The notes: a model not told the origin generated them from the letters alone. A stretch of DNA of 64,000 nucleotides from Ischnura elegans (GCF_921293095.1 NC_060251.1:40157644-40221643); one strand, 5' to 3'; positions 11,991-24,340 are shown, counted from the first letter of the stretch. Translations and numbers: made by a program.

Positions 11991-14900
11991 TTAATTATTT
12001 CTCTAACCCTTAGAAAGCCGTGTTATTCCTTTTACGCTGATGCGGCAAGTGAGTTTTCACTATTACTTTATGTATGTTTTGCTTATTTTAATGGTAGAAA
12101 TACTTATGATTCCCTGGAAGCAAAATGAATATTTAATTACTCTTTGATGTTGTAGGTATACACTCCTCGTCCAGATATGTAGTCATAAGCTGTTTACAAA
12201 TGCATCCTATACTATTGCCTAATTTAAATATTCTTTTATGAATTGGAGAAATTATTTTAGCCTTTATTGTAAGCTTATAAAACGAGTGACAATCATCACT
12301 AACATCTCTAATGAGAAGCCCATTACGCCGGCTTTACGCGAAAAGTGAAAGCCATTGACTCATTCCGCATTAGACGATTAACTATCACTAACTATAGCGA
12401 GGCGACACATATTCTGCACGTAAAACTTTGGCCAGCACGTGTTAACTTTTACTTGATTGGATTATTATTCATTTTTATGGAAGTTGTGATGTATACTCAT
12501 AATTATGTCCTAATTAGTGAGAATACTTGATGGAATTCTAACTATGCGGATAGCAATTATCAATTTATGACTCGTTTTATCCGTACCAAGAATTATAACC
12601 CGGTTTTTTTTAGCTATTTCCCCATAAAATCGTTGTATCTCTCCCAGTGAGTAAGACTCTCAATAATTATCTCTTCTAGGTTTATACTAGGTTCATTCAC
12701 TGGAAGAGTTTTCTAAGATATCAGGCACTTCCAGTTTTGATGCCCATGGCAGAGGCTTTATTAGAAGATACTTAGCAATTCTACTAGATCCTTGTTTTCA
12801 TCTGGAAGTAGAGGTGGTAATGAATTTTGGTCCTTTTAATGTCAAAGGAGGGTATCAATTTATAAGCTGTCATTTGGACTCTTGCAGTTAATGTTGCCTG
12901 AGTCTCTCGCTCGTTGTGATGACCGAATAAAATTTTGTATTTAACTACGTAGCCATAGGAGCAGATTTTATGCGAAAAGAGATATCCGCTGGCTCGCCCC
13001 CTGCTGTTAACTGACTAATGATACTTATCCTCCTCATCCAGAGTGAAAACTAGTGCGCTAACTATTACCGGATTAATATCGTATTTTTTCTAAGTATTTC
13101 AATCAAAAGATCCAAATATACATAAATAGATGAATTTCTTCCAATTTGATGCGTTATGCTCAGATTAGGGTGTAGAAAATACTCCCAGCTATGTATTTCC
13201 TATTTCCAAAAAATTTATTCGAAATCCATGGAGGAAGTTCATTTTGCTTGAGTAATGCTACAACAGGAACTTTATTTCATGCGAAAGATTCTAGGCGCTT
13301 ATATTTTATTAAAATAGCCAAAGATAATAAAACGTTAAATAGGGCTTTGCTTCTTTCACAATATTTAACCTCAATATACGAAGGGATTCTTTTCATTTGC
13401 AGGGTTTAAAATACAATAACTCGTGCACTAATGGATTTATTTACTTAATCCATAATTACTATTCTAAGTTATTTTATCAGGTTGATTGCGTCTTATTTAT
13501 GGATACCGCAAGCTCTGTATGAATGTAGTGAGTTGGAATGTAGCCTATGAATTTAATAAGTAAACATTTGCTCTTACGAATTTTAAAAAAAAAAACATAA
13601 ATACACAAACCCAGGGTATCAAGTTAAGCTTAACTCTCGATTTTTCGTTTTATCTTAACGTCCGCGCTGATGTAACGTTCCATATTCTTAAGTGAATGCA
13701 GCCATCGTGGTGGAGTATATTATGGTCCTCAATAAACTCCACTCGTGGATTTAATGCTATGCATGAGTGATGTGAATCTCTCTTCCACTATTTTCCGCTA
13801 ATGGGATTTTAAACAGTTTGTTTTTGCTTCGTTGGTAACACTCCAACTATGGCGTTTTACTCCCAAACATTTCTAAAACTGCGCCCATAGTAGCACGTTT
13901 ACAGCGAAATTGCATTCCTGTTGGTGAGAAATTTAATCACTCTTCGAAAATTCCATGTGCCTTCACTTTACCAATGTTCTCCGCTTCATTACAGACGCTT
14001 TGATGATGAAATACATCTCGCTCAAACGGGTGCAATTTTCAGTGGAATCAACAGCTACCTACTCGAATATTTTGTTTATCATTGAAAGAATAAATTTTCG
14101 ATTTTTTTTCTGGGCTTCATTTGGTAAAATGCGTTTTTCTAGGTGTACATCCTTGTTTTTTTTTGTTGTTGGCATTTTGTTTCGTTATTCACTTTAAATG
14201 ACTGTGGAGGATTTCTCTAAATGAAATTTTCCATTCCAGATTTACTTCCAGAATACGATAGCGGATATTTAACTGAAACTTTAGGATCGTAAACTCTTCC
14301 AAATGGTAAATAATCGAAGTATTTAACGTTGGTTAGGGGCGTCTTAAACCATAGATAATTTTGCAAGTGATCGGTACGCAAATGGTATGAGGAATAAAAT
14401 TTTTTCTCTCTTGAAGTTAATGTTTTGCTTTAAAATATTCTCAAAATACTGAAAGAATCTTATTTATAATAAGCAAATAAATTTAATTCAAATTTTTTCT
14501 TATACTTTTTCTTTTTAGTGCTTATAATAGCCTCTACAATTCTCGAAGAGCTAAAGATTGGAGACTAGAAAACATTGCGTGAATACATTCGAATGGTTAT
14601 TATCGCTCTAATTTTCAGAAGCTTGGGTGATTAAAATAGTGACATACTTCCTTATTTCTCACATAAAATACTAGGGAATGTGCCCTGAAAAATTCCCTCT
14701 TACCTCGCCTTAAGCTTTATTCTCTTAAACAGATATTAACTTTAATTTGCTTCTCTTGGAAGCCGAAAGGCGCATCTATACGTCGCAAAGGGAATGTATT
14801 TTTCAGAGAATTTCACGAATGTTTTGTTGGTAGCTTGGACTTTGGACTGTGTTTTGACGAGAAAGCACATCTTCTTAATGTGTTTGAAACCCATTTGGAG

Positions 14901-15162
14901 CTTATGTTATGGTCACATAAGATGGAATACCATCATGACTAGTAGAATACTATCCCTTTGTTCATGCTCAAATTATGATATTTTTCTGTACAACTTTTAC
15001 TATTTCTCAACTCTCTATTATTGCTATTCGAACATTAAATAATTTTTATACTTCTTCAGCTTTGACGTGCCGTTTGCAATATAAAGGGCCGTAGCCAGAA
15101 AAGAAATTGGCGGTTTAATTGATGAGAGGGTACATTTTGGGGTGATACTATTAAGACCGAGT
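11991..15162. other. Intergenic, nothing recognised apart from the possible repeat unit at 12885
   Basis: AT-rich DNA with short chance frames only. Confidence 0.5.
12885..13060 (+). repeat. Possible degenerate unit of the 342 bp repeat
   Basis: CTCTCGCTCGTTGTGATGACC, TTTTGTATTTAACTACG, GCAGATTTTATGCGAAAAGA and CTGGCTCGCCCCCTGCTG follow the order of the 10400-11990 units with many differences. Confidence 0.45.
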
Positions 15163-15222
15163 CTCCTATATACTTCGGGGGAAGGTATATAGGAGATTTG
15201 GTACCCAGATACTCTCTGGGTA
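15163..15222. repeat. Short hairpins
   Basis: CTCCTATATACTTC and GAAGGTATATAGGAG form an imperfect inverted pair around a GGGG loop. It is followed by a ACCCAGATACTCTCTGGGT hairpin (about 15203-15221). Function unknown. Confidence 0.45.
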
Positions 15223-15310
15223 TGTAAGCCCATTATAGCCTTGAAAATTGATTATATATATAAAACATGTGAAATAGTTTCACATTGACGTGGTGGAAAT
15301 GCGATATATC

Positions 15311-15488
15311 CATGATAAAATAAGAAAAACCAACAGTAATTTCCATACTTTAATTCACAACTCAGCCACCGACTTTTTGGACACTTATACCTTGAGAATG
15401 ACGCAAAAGTGTCGTAACTATGGTAGGTAGTGGAGTTGTGTATTGAAGTATGGAAATTTCTATTGTTTTTTTTATATTTTATCATGAG
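15311..15488. repeat. Inverted repeat with ~60 bp arms
   Basis: CATGATAAAATAAGAAAAAC and ATTTCCATACTTTAATTCAC in the left arm are mirrored by GAAGTATGGAAATTTCTATT and ATATTTTATCATG in the right arm, with scattered mismatches. The ~50 bp spacer contains GACGCAAAAGTGTCG. It is probably a MITE or foldback remnant. No clear flanking duplication. Confidence 0.6.
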
Positions 15489-15535
15489 TAAATAAAACAC
15501 TTGAAACTTAGCAAATATATGTTATTATTAGTATT

Positions 15536-15913
15536 CAGTGGCGGATCTATGGGAGGGCAAAGTGGGCTATAGCTACGATTTGGCAAAGGGGGCTATAGTT
15601 ACTTGATGTCCGTCAGTTAAGTGCACTAGATAAAATCGATATTTTTGGAAGTTACCGCATTGCTCAAAAATATTTATTTATCTTTATCGGTAAATTTACC
15701 TGCTGTTACGAATTGAATCACAAATCAATTTTAAACTTAGGACATATTTGTGTCTTTTTTTTTAAGAATTGGCCGAAAATACCTTTTTGAGAGCCTTGAA
15801 ATCCCAAATTTCCAAAATTTCCGAACCCCTTTTCGACTGGGAGGAATATCCCAAACTTCCAGTTTGTCCCCCTCCACCCCGCCCCCCTCAGTCCAAACCT
15901 TGATCTGCCACTG
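15536..15913. mobile_element. Probable hAT-type MITE, diverged
   Basis: The ends are CAGTGGCGGATC and the complement CAGTGGCAGATC, 11 of 12 matching, at the expected orientation 378 bp apart. The flanking 8-mers TTAGTATT and TTACTAGT match only partly, so the target duplication is weak. The C-rich 3' part (CCACCCCGCCCCCCTCAG) resembles the other hAT MITEs. Confidence 0.5.
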
Positions 15914-15921
15914 TTACTAGT

Positions 15922-18755
15922 CTGTCAGTCAGGATAGGGTCAATCCATTTCAAATCACCCAGGCAAGGTTGCTCGACATTTTTAATTTTCCTGATTTTTT
16001 ATCATTTGTTGCGTACGAGTAGACAATCAAAAAAATCCTATTCGAAAAAATTTACAAACCATACTTTTTTTGCAGCCATTTTTAAAATGGCGGCCGGGTA
16101 CATTTTGATGAAAAACGTGGTTTGCATAAAGTTTAATTTCGAGGGTATTTTAAAAGGTATCAGAATAATTTAAAAACCAGTGTGTTCAGCAGGAACTGAA
16201 CTTAAGGAAACCATTTTTTATAAATTTTCCATCATAAAAAAACACAGTCAAAATCTTTCCGTAAAAACTTGGGATAAATTAGTCAATACTAACTTTTTAA
16301 CACCATAAATTTTTATGAAGGAAATGAGACTCACCAATAAAATTTTATTTCTAAGTTGAATACTTAAAGGGCTACTCGCAGTACAACTTTTAGTGCTGAG
16401 AATATCTATCTATCGCACCTAATATAGGGAGATTTCCCCACCCGCCGAGAGGAGGCACTGTGTGCCCGCTGCGTCATCATCCTCCCGTCCCAGCCCGCGT
16501 CAGCGACCCCACCTGTAATTAATTCGTCTTTCGCTCACAGTGACGCCACCTCCCTCTTTTGGACGAGCGGAATAAAGACGTGAAATAAAAACAATCTCGT
16601 GGCAGATGTAATTTTTTCTTCTCTCGTCGCGCTCAGCAAAACGTGCCGGGGGTGAAAACATTTGAGTTTTATAAAAGGCAAGAGCGGAAGTGGAGAAAAT
16701 ATTTTTTAAGGGTTTACGTGGCCGACTTCGTTCCCGTAGATTCATGCTCTTTTCCGCGGAAAGGTTGGCACAACTGTTAATTCAACGGATCCAAAGGGTC
16801 CCCCATAGTTTAGCTGCTGGTGTGAAATAGATGCATGGCTTACCACCTTTCCAAATGTACTTTTTTCATGCCTTGTTGGACATCCTTCTCATTTTATCTC
16901 GACCTATCTCCGATTTTTTTCATTCATTCAGAGCATTACAGCGTGAGGTTAGGTATAAATGAAAGTGGAGTACAGAAAAAAGTCCCTCCAATTTTCTTTC
17001 ATCAGCATTCATTCATAATAACACAATCCTAGGGTTGGTATACTGCAGTGCTCCATTTCTTCTTTCCCAAGTTTTTTTTTTATATTAATATTATAAAATA
17101 AAATTTATTCCACCCATACACAATCACAGTATATTATTTACAAAAGTAGTGGAACATTTAGGTAGCCCATACCTATTTTTGGGCTACCATCATACATTGC
17201 TTCAACAGCACTAGTGCTATAAATATATAATAAACATTTTCTTTCATTCATTTCTGTGATTTTTTTATTTTTTTATCGTCTGTGCATTCAATTTTAAGAA
17301 TGCAGTCATTATACATATACAGAAAATTAACACACATGATGACTAATTTGATTCAAGAAGCACACAGCAATTACATGACACACAAAATACCTTTCATTAT
17401 GAACACTTCATGTTACCTTTCATAGTAAAAATCTCATAATTTAGTGCACTAATGTTTTTCTTGCTAGTGTTCTTCTTCATCTGCCCCTAGTACCGAACTA
17501 TTGGCCTTTTTCTGGTGACTTTTTCTTCAACTTTTTTATCCTAAACATATTAATCATAAGAAAAGTAAAAAGACCATTGCTATTGAATTTTATTTTATCT
17601 TCTCATGAATGCCTTCAGGTAACGCAGGAAGGGTTCAAAAACTACCTTTGGTTTACCGTTCGAATTCCCTATCTCTTGATGCAAGAAATAATATTTCTCA
17701 GCGTTTAAAAGCTGTTTTATCTGTTATTTCAACTCGTGGATTTCTCTTTTAACTACCAGCATTGAGAAACTTTAGTTCAAATATGTAGCAACACATCCCA
17801 AACATCCAAATGTAAAACGAGTCGCTAACCTCAAAATTTTTATATCATAATGTTATTGGTATAGTAACCTATCCTTATAGTATTACTAGTTAAATTATTT
17901 TAAATATTAAAACTGCTCTGCGGAAAAATTTGATGTCCTTTACCTCCGCAGTACAGATATGAAGTAGGTACTAAAAATTGTGTTTTTCTGAGTGGAATAA
18001 AAAAAGCATTATTATGATTCTTACATTATTATATACTATAGTATTAATTAAGTCGGTATATTTTTTATCTTCAAGTTTTCCTTCCAAGATAGGCTCGTGT
18101 TGTACTCATGAAAAGTTTCTTCTTATGGAAGCCAGCAAACTTCAATGGAAGGCGTGAGGAATCATCGACTTCAATGGATACTTCGTTGATGAACTGCCTG
18201 CTCAAAATTCCTTGGATACAAAATGAGGGCCCTCTACGCCTTCCGCGCGTGTCTTTGACCTTACATTAATTAGTCTCGATTTTCGGCAGCCTGTTCCGAC
18301 CAAGGACTTGCTAATCAATAGGAAAGCGTGGTTTGCGAAGGGCCTTAATTAACGACCCCCGAATCTTGACCGTTGGAAATAATAACACGTTGGAGGCTCG
18401 TACGCAAACATTTGCTTGTGTTACAGCCCGAAGCGAACGAGAATATCAGTTCATTCCAAACTATCGTCCCCTTCAGGGAACTTCAAACTGTAACGAAATC
18501 TCCTAGCTCGACGTTTTCAATGGGGAGATCCAACCAAAATGCAAACACGTGGACTCTTATATCTGACGTCAGCATTTTACGCTTTATTCTTGTAAGGAGA
18601 AATGAAAAATATCTTGATTATATTGATGTGTGGTCGAAATTATGCGCTATTGTTTTTATTTACGTACATACTAGCTAAAAATGTGCCAATAAGCTAGAAG
18701 TATTATATCTCCTCACCAAGGCTAAAATATCATGTGGCGAAAATTTTCGCAAGGT
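15922..18755. other. Intergenic, possible transposon end at 15930-16330
   Basis: AGGGTCAATCCATTTCAAAT starts a stretch with CACCCAGGCAAGG and AAAATGGCGGCCGGGTACAT that has the look of non-coding transposon DNA, but no partner end was found. A GC-rich patch at 16440-16750 gives a compositional minus-strand frame. A small hairpin GGTAGCCCA/TGGGCTACC lies at 17161-17188. Confidence 0.3.
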
Positions 18756-18837
18756 AAAGGCCTTTTAACACGTGATCCTTTAACACGTACGAGTTAATGT
18801 CTGTTTGCATGAACGATTTTCGTTGATCGGAATGGAA

Positions 18838-19159
18838 TCTACCGATTCGATCGATAGATTTTTCTTCCTCATAGGAAAATCTACTAGGATTGGTAGAATA
18901 TTAATTGCGTATGCTTGGTTTCGCTTATAGTAGGGCCCGCCTGCCTTTGTGACGGTGCGGGATTCCTCGTCCCCTCCCTTCCTTTCCTATCCTTCCCCTG
19001 GAGGTGTCGTCGGGTTCTCATCGCGGCGATGCCTCCATTCCTTTTTCCTTCCTCTGTCCTCCCCCTCTCGAGAGGCACGGGCGTATAAGTCTCAGACTTG
19101 GTTCCCGGTCCTCGAGAGCGTAACCTTTGCGGGGCCCGCCCTGGGACCCCCGAACCCAC
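18838..19159 (+). mobile_element. Short retroposon (SINE-like), copy 1, with perfect 14 bp target duplication
   Basis: TGATCGGAATGGAA is present at 18824-18837 and 19160-19173, bounding a 322 bp insertion. The inserted DNA is GC-rich relative to its surroundings and contains CGCTTATAGTAGGGCCC, a long pyrimidine-rich tract and an ATCGCGGCGATGCC segment. A second copy in the opposite orientation lies at about 53600-53828. Open frames on both strands here are by-products of the base composition. No clear RNA polymerase III A and B boxes were seen, so SINE is a working label. Confidence 0.65.
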
Positions 19160-19211
19160 TGATCGGAATGGAACAAGTTGCGTGAGTCAACTTTGAACAG
19201 GTTCTATTCGC

Positions 19212-19434
19212 TGAAATATGATTTGATGCTGTCCCGGCGAATGATGTGGGTAAACTCTTCTCGGGATTCCCACCGGGTTAAATTTTCCATAATAGCCAAC
19301 GTTTGAAGCTTCGAGGTTCCCTGCGGATGAGCCCCGAGCATGCTTCAGCCCTGAGTATGGGCCACGAGTTGGAGCTGGAAACGTTGGTCATTGTAGAAAA
19401 ATTAACCCGGTGGGAATCCCGAGAAGAGTTTACG
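19212..19434. mobile_element. Foldback insertion inside a MITE, third copy of the same architecture
   Basis: CAGGTTCTATTCGC (19198-19211) and CAGGTTTTATTTGC (19435-19448) agree at 12 of 14 bases and bound a 223 bp insertion. A 38 nt lead precedes an inverted repeat whose arms contain TTCTCGGGATTCCCACCGGG. The central part holds GATGA (19326-19330) and GGAAAC (19377-19382), a degenerate version of the hammerhead-like boxes. It interrupts the MITE that starts at 18756. Confidence 0.6.
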
Positions 19435-19545
19435 CAGGTTTTATTTGCAATTCATACATTTGCACAAGTTGTGTGATTAGGCGATGCATCTTGCCGTTCA
19501 TTCTTGCGTTCATGCATTCAGAAAAAAACTCGTGCGAGCTAATTA

Positions 19546-19838
19546 GCCCGGTCAAAATAGACATTGACCCTTGCATAAATTTCCAACAAGCTGAAAATTT
19601 GCATGTACCTCAAGGATACCACTCTAATGAAATCCTGAAAAGTCCCCATCGATCCTGTGTGTGAAAAAATTTTATTCAAGGTCTAAGGTCACAAAAATAA
19701 GTTTTTTGCATTTTTTGGCCAAACGGTTAGTTTTATGATAAAAATTGTTCAGATCAAAATTGTAGATCAGAAAATTATCTACGAAATTGTCAATTCTATT
19801 TTTTCTCTAAGATTTACCGTTTCTGAGAAAAAGCCTTT
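19546..19838 (+). repeat. Left terminal inverted repeat of the 4.8 kb element
   Basis: This ~293 bp arm pairs with 24036-24340 with only scattered differences. The right arm is ~12 bp longer, mainly because of extra sequence soon after the tip. Confidence 0.8.
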
Positions 19839-21119
19839 CGAATGTAGGCTGGAGCTGTACTCTCCGTAATATGTTAAGCTAATATATAATGGCAAATCGA
19901 TATGCCACTGACTGACTCATCAATATTCGCAGCCCAAACTGTGATAGGTGTGGGTATTTGGCTTATTGGACGCAAAAGTAAAAAAAAATTCATCGGGAGA
20001 AAAAATTTGAAAACTTGAAAACGTCGATTAGTTTTCGAGATATATCGACTTGAATTAACATGGGAGCCTTATGGGACTAAAACTTTTTCGCTTTCATTCT
20101 ATGTTTTTAAACGTCTGAGGAACATGATAATCAATGGACATAAAGTAGATTTTTTGGTCGATTTTTTGGTATAGTTGCCATAGCGACAAATTGATATTCA
20201 GTATTTTTTATTATTTTTTGAACGTTTTCTATGCTTTTCTTATGGAAAAAGTTTAGGAATTTTTTTGACCAACTTTCAATAATCGTACGACAAATTCCTT
20301 GACTTATTTGGTAGAGAATTTTTTGGTTGATTTTTTGGCTATCTTGGAATTTTCATGTGTCGAAACAATTCCGAGGAATAAACGATTTCGATTTTACATT
20401 GTCGTGATGGGCGAATATTCAAATTCGGATTTCGGCCTTGAGACATGTGCCCTGTGAAAATTTGGAATCTCCTAGAAAAACCGTAAAGGGTACTTCGTAC
20501 CCTTACGTTTGAGCTCACTTTCTCCGTATCCCTCTTGGTTAATTAATAATTAAATTCCGAAAAATGTCCTGCACGCGAAAAATCATTGTCGCCATTTTTT
20601 TGTGGAGCATACAACCTTAAATATCTTAGCAACCATTTCAGCTAGATGGATGAAATTTTCAGGGTAATAGCATCATTAAAATAGTCAACTTTTGCAATGG
20701 TGATGATTCCGCTCGATCGATTCATGTGCGAGTTATATCGATACCAATCTCCTTGGATACGCTTTAATCGCTAATAACTTTTTTGTTAATCAAGTTTTGA
20801 ACATGGAAGTCATACACAATACAACTGATAATGTGTTTCATCCGACAAAAGTTAAATCAAGCGGATCGATTGATTAGACTCGAAGTTATGATCTATACAA
20901 GGTTGTATTCGATTGAGCCTTTTTTTGGCTTATTTACATAGTTACGGGGATAAAAATTTTAACAATATGTAAGGAAAAGAATGAATTATGCGCACACATA
21001 AATTATTTAGATGAATTACGTTTCCTAATGAAGATACATCGATATGAATTTATACCTTTTTGTATTAGGCCCCCGTAAGAAATACACGCATCCCGTCTAT
21101 CTACGTCACCAATATAAGA
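19839..21119. other. Interior of the 4.8 kb element, non-coding
   Basis: AT-rich DNA with many stop codons in all frames and repeated phrases such as TTTTTGGTCGATTTTTTGG and GATTTTTTGGCTAT. No transposase or capsid-like frame was seen. Confidence 0.55.
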
Positions 21120-23345
21120 ACATAGGCTAAATTTTGAAAGCGGGGATAGTAGAGAAGGTAGGGATAACGCATTGACCAAAGAATGGAAGGGATATCAATA
21201 GGATTCCGGATTTTACAGTACAGATGTCACTATTGTCTAAAGTACGATTCGATTAGTATAGCAAATATGCAAATTGGCATAACTTGATTAGCGTGTACGT
21301 TAGACCAATGTAACTTGGTGAACGGGTACATCTTGGTATTCCTCACAATACTCAATTGTAATATGTTTTGTATATGGTCTCACATGCGATATATATCGAA
21401 TCTACTTTTTCTTAAAATATATCGAATTGCTATAACATGTAGGATTTAACATCCAAGGACATAGTTGACTAGGGATTAAATAGTAGATACCCATAGACTG
21501 GATTTCAAACCAATAGCATTGCGGATTTTACAGTACAGATGTCAGTATGATCGAAAAATCGATTCAATTATTATAGCAAATACACAAATTGGTATAACTT
21601 GAAAAGTATACCCGTTGGACCAATGAAATTTGGCGAATGTGCACATCTTGGTATTCCTCACAATGCCCAATAGAAATATGTTTTGTATGTAGTCTAACGT
21701 GCGATATATATCGAATCTACTTTTTCTTCAAATATATCGAACTGCTATAACATATAGGGTTTTACATCCAAGGGCATAGTTGACCAGGTATTACATAGTA
21801 GATACCCATAGACTGAAAGTTAAACCAATAGCATTGCGGATTTTACAGTACAGATGTCAGTATGATCGAAAAGTCGATTCGATTATTATAGCAAATACGT
21901 AAATTGGCATAACTTCAATAGTTTTTTCGTTGGACCAACGAAATTTGGTGAATGGGTACATATTGGTATTCCTCACAATGCCCAATGGAAATTTATTTTG
22001 TATGTAGTCTCACGTTCGATATATATCGAATCGACTTTCTCTTAAAATTTATCGAATTGCTATAACATACAGGATTTTACATCCAAGGACATAGTTGACC
22101 AGGAATCATATAGAAAATACCCATAGACTGGAAGTTAAACCAATAGCATTGCGGATTTTACAGTACAGATGTCAGTATAATCGAAAGATCGATACGATCA
22201 TTATAGCAAATTCGCAAATTGGCATAACTTGATTGCTATATAAGTTGGACCAAAGAAATTTTGGGAATGGGTATATCATGATATTTCTCACAATACCCAA
22301 TGGAAATATGTTTTGTATATGGTCTCACATGCGATATATATCGAATCTTCATTTTCCAAATTATATCGATTTGCCTTAACATTTGGGATTTTACATCCAC
22401 AGGCATTGTTGACCAGGAATTATAGAGTAGATGACTATTAACTGGAATTATAATATACAGCATTGCGGATTTTACAGTGCAGATGCAGTTTAATCGAAAG
22501 ATCGAATCGATTATTGTAGCAAATACGCAAATACGCATAACTTGAGTAGTATATGCGTTGGACCAATGAAATTTGTTGAATGGGTACAACTTGGTATTCC
22601 TCACAATGCCCAATGGAAACATTTTTTGTGTATAGTTTCTCATTCGATATATATCGAATCTGCTTTTTCTTAAAATATATGGAATTGTTATAACACATAG
22701 GAATTTACATCAACGGGCAAAGTTGACTAGGAATTATATGGTAAATGGCCATATACCGGAATTAAAATCAAAAGCATTGCGGATTTTATATTACAGATGC
22801 AGTATAGTCGAAATATCAATTCAATTATTATAGAAAATACGCAAATTGGCATAACTTGATTCGTATATCCGTTGGACCAATGAAATTTGGTGAATGTGCA
22901 CATCCTGGTATTCTTCACAAACCCCAATGGAAATATGTTTTGCATGTTTTGTCTCATTGGATATATATCGATTCAGCGTTTTCTTAAAATATGTCGAATT
23001 GCTATAACATGCAGGATTTTACATCCGCGGGCGTATTTGACCATGAGGCATGAATTATAGGGTAGATGACCAAACGGGAAGATAAATCAATAGGATTACG
23101 AAATTTTAACTTCACGTGTCAGTATACTTGATAATTCGATGATTACGGTAGCAAATATGCAATTTTTCGTATCTGTCTAACTATTGATGTTAAACCGAAG
23201 AAATTTTATGAATATGTTTATTATAGCATTGTTCATGCTGCACCAATTAAATATATTTGCTTTCCAAGCTCCCATTCGACACATATCGAATCTACGTTTT
23301 TGTAAAATATATCGAACTGCTATTACTTACCGAATATAACATCAA
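21120..23345. repeat. Seven-unit ~315 bp tandem array inside the 4.8 kb element
   Basis: The anchor GCGGATTTTACAGTACAGAT recurs with its C at 21207, 21522, 21837, 22152, 22466, 22780 and (degenerate) 23099. The steps are 315, 315, 315, 314, 314 and 319. Each unit also has ATTGGCATAACTTGA, TTGGTATTCCTCACAAT, CGATATATATCGAATC and TACATCCA in the same order. The flanking units are most diverged, as expected for an array refreshed at its centre. Minus-strand open frames of up to 135 codons here are simply translations of the repeat. Confidence 0.88.
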
Positions 23346-23923
23346 CGGGGACAGTTGAACATTCTTCGGTTCTTTCTCTAATTCAAGTTTCATAACCGTA
23401 TTAATATATTTATTGTAATCAATGCGTTTTGTTGTTATAAACCTTCCTTAGATCCAAAACTTGACACCATTGAGAGACATACATCGTGAGAGAAATCCGA
23501 ACATTACTTCGTTATTCGAGACATAATTATTGGGATAATCATTTCATTAGTCTCTGTTCGTTTCTTTTCTAAAAATGCTGTTTTTAATTTCATTAAGTTT
23601 GCTGTATGCAAACATTATAAATCAAAAATAGGTGAGTAAATCAAGAGGTGATACAATCCTAGGGTAATGGCTGAAATACGATAAATCGCTCAAGTTCATC
23701 TACCATACACTATATTTTTTTTATATTGCGTAAATCATTCATAATAAAACGGTTCCCCGAAGCATTGATCACCGTGGTTACTAAGATGGTCTTAAGTATT
23801 GTTGACAGTGAATGAGCGTATTGCCCGCATATTTCACTCATTTAAACGATATTTGGGGTGTTTCTTTCGCTTTTTGAACCACTTATGGGCACATGACTCG
23901 GAAACATGTGATACAACTATGTT

Positions 23924-23939
23924 CCCCCCCCCCCCCCCC
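23924..23939 (+). repeat. Run of 16 C
   Basis: An uninterrupted C homopolymer sits near the inner edge of the right arm of the 4.8 kb element. Its length in the assembly may be unreliable. Confidence 0.9.
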
Positions 23940-24035
23940 TATTTACCCGCTTGATGAATTCAAGCGCCCAATCGACTCGTTTGACTATATTGTTGCGTTC
24001 TCCGAACATTATTGGAACATTATTAATTATTATTT

Positions 24036-24340
24036 AAAAGGTTTTTTCTCAGAAACGATATATCTTAGAGAAAAAATAGAAATGACAATTTTGTAGATAA
24101 TTTTCTGATCTGCAATTTTGATCTGAGCAATTTTTATCTTAAAACTAACCGTTTGGCCAAAAAATGCAAAAAACTCATTTTTGTGACCTTTGACCTTGAA
24201 TAAAATTTTTTGCACACACGGGATCGATGGGGACTTTTCAGGATTTCATAAGAGTGGTATCCTTGAGGTTCATGCAAATTTTCAGCTTGTTGGCAATTTA
24301 TGCAAGGGTACCCCTATTTTTTGGGCTAATTTGACCGGGC
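24036..24340 (-). repeat. Right terminal inverted repeat of the 4.8 kb element
   Basis: This ~305 bp arm is the inverted partner of 19546-19838. It carries the longer tip version, with GCCCAAAAAATAGGGG (minus strand) after GCCCGGTCAAATTA. Confidence 0.8.

Larger units (their letters stand above)
18756..19545 (+). mobile_element. MITE (AAAGGCC...TTTACAC-type ends), copy 1, with two nested insertions
   Basis: The left end reads AAAGGCCTTTTAACACG. The body matches copies at 59871 and 61202: ACGAGTTAATGT, then AACAGGTTCTATT, then ATTTGCACAAGTTG and GCGTTCATGCATTC. It is interrupted at 18838-19159 by a retroposon and at 19212-19434 by a foldback insertion. Its right terminus is missing where the 4.8 kb element begins at 19546. 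Confidence 0.6.
19546..24340. mobile_element. 4.8 kb element with ~300 bp terminal inverted repeats and internal satellite
   Basis: The left arm 19546-19838 and the right arm 24036-24340 are highly similar inverted copies. Both share GCCCGGTCAAA at the tip, CTTGCATAAATT, CCTGAAAAGTCCCCATCGAT, TTTTTTGGCCAAACGG and a TTTTTTCTCTAAGAT stretch. TA lies immediately outside each tip (19544-19545 and 24341-24342), which may be the target duplication. Between the arms lie about 1.3 kb of non-coding AT-rich DNA, a seven-unit ~315 bp tandem array and ~700 bp of AT-rich DNA with a C-run. No transposase frame was found, so it is non-autonomous or decayed. The superfamily is not identified. Confidence 0.75.

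Noticed and set aside
18884..19185. Frames of 91 and 78 codons rich in Arg, Ser, Pro and Gly
   Set aside because: They lie entirely within the retroposon at 18838-19159, which also occurs at 53600, and read on both strands.
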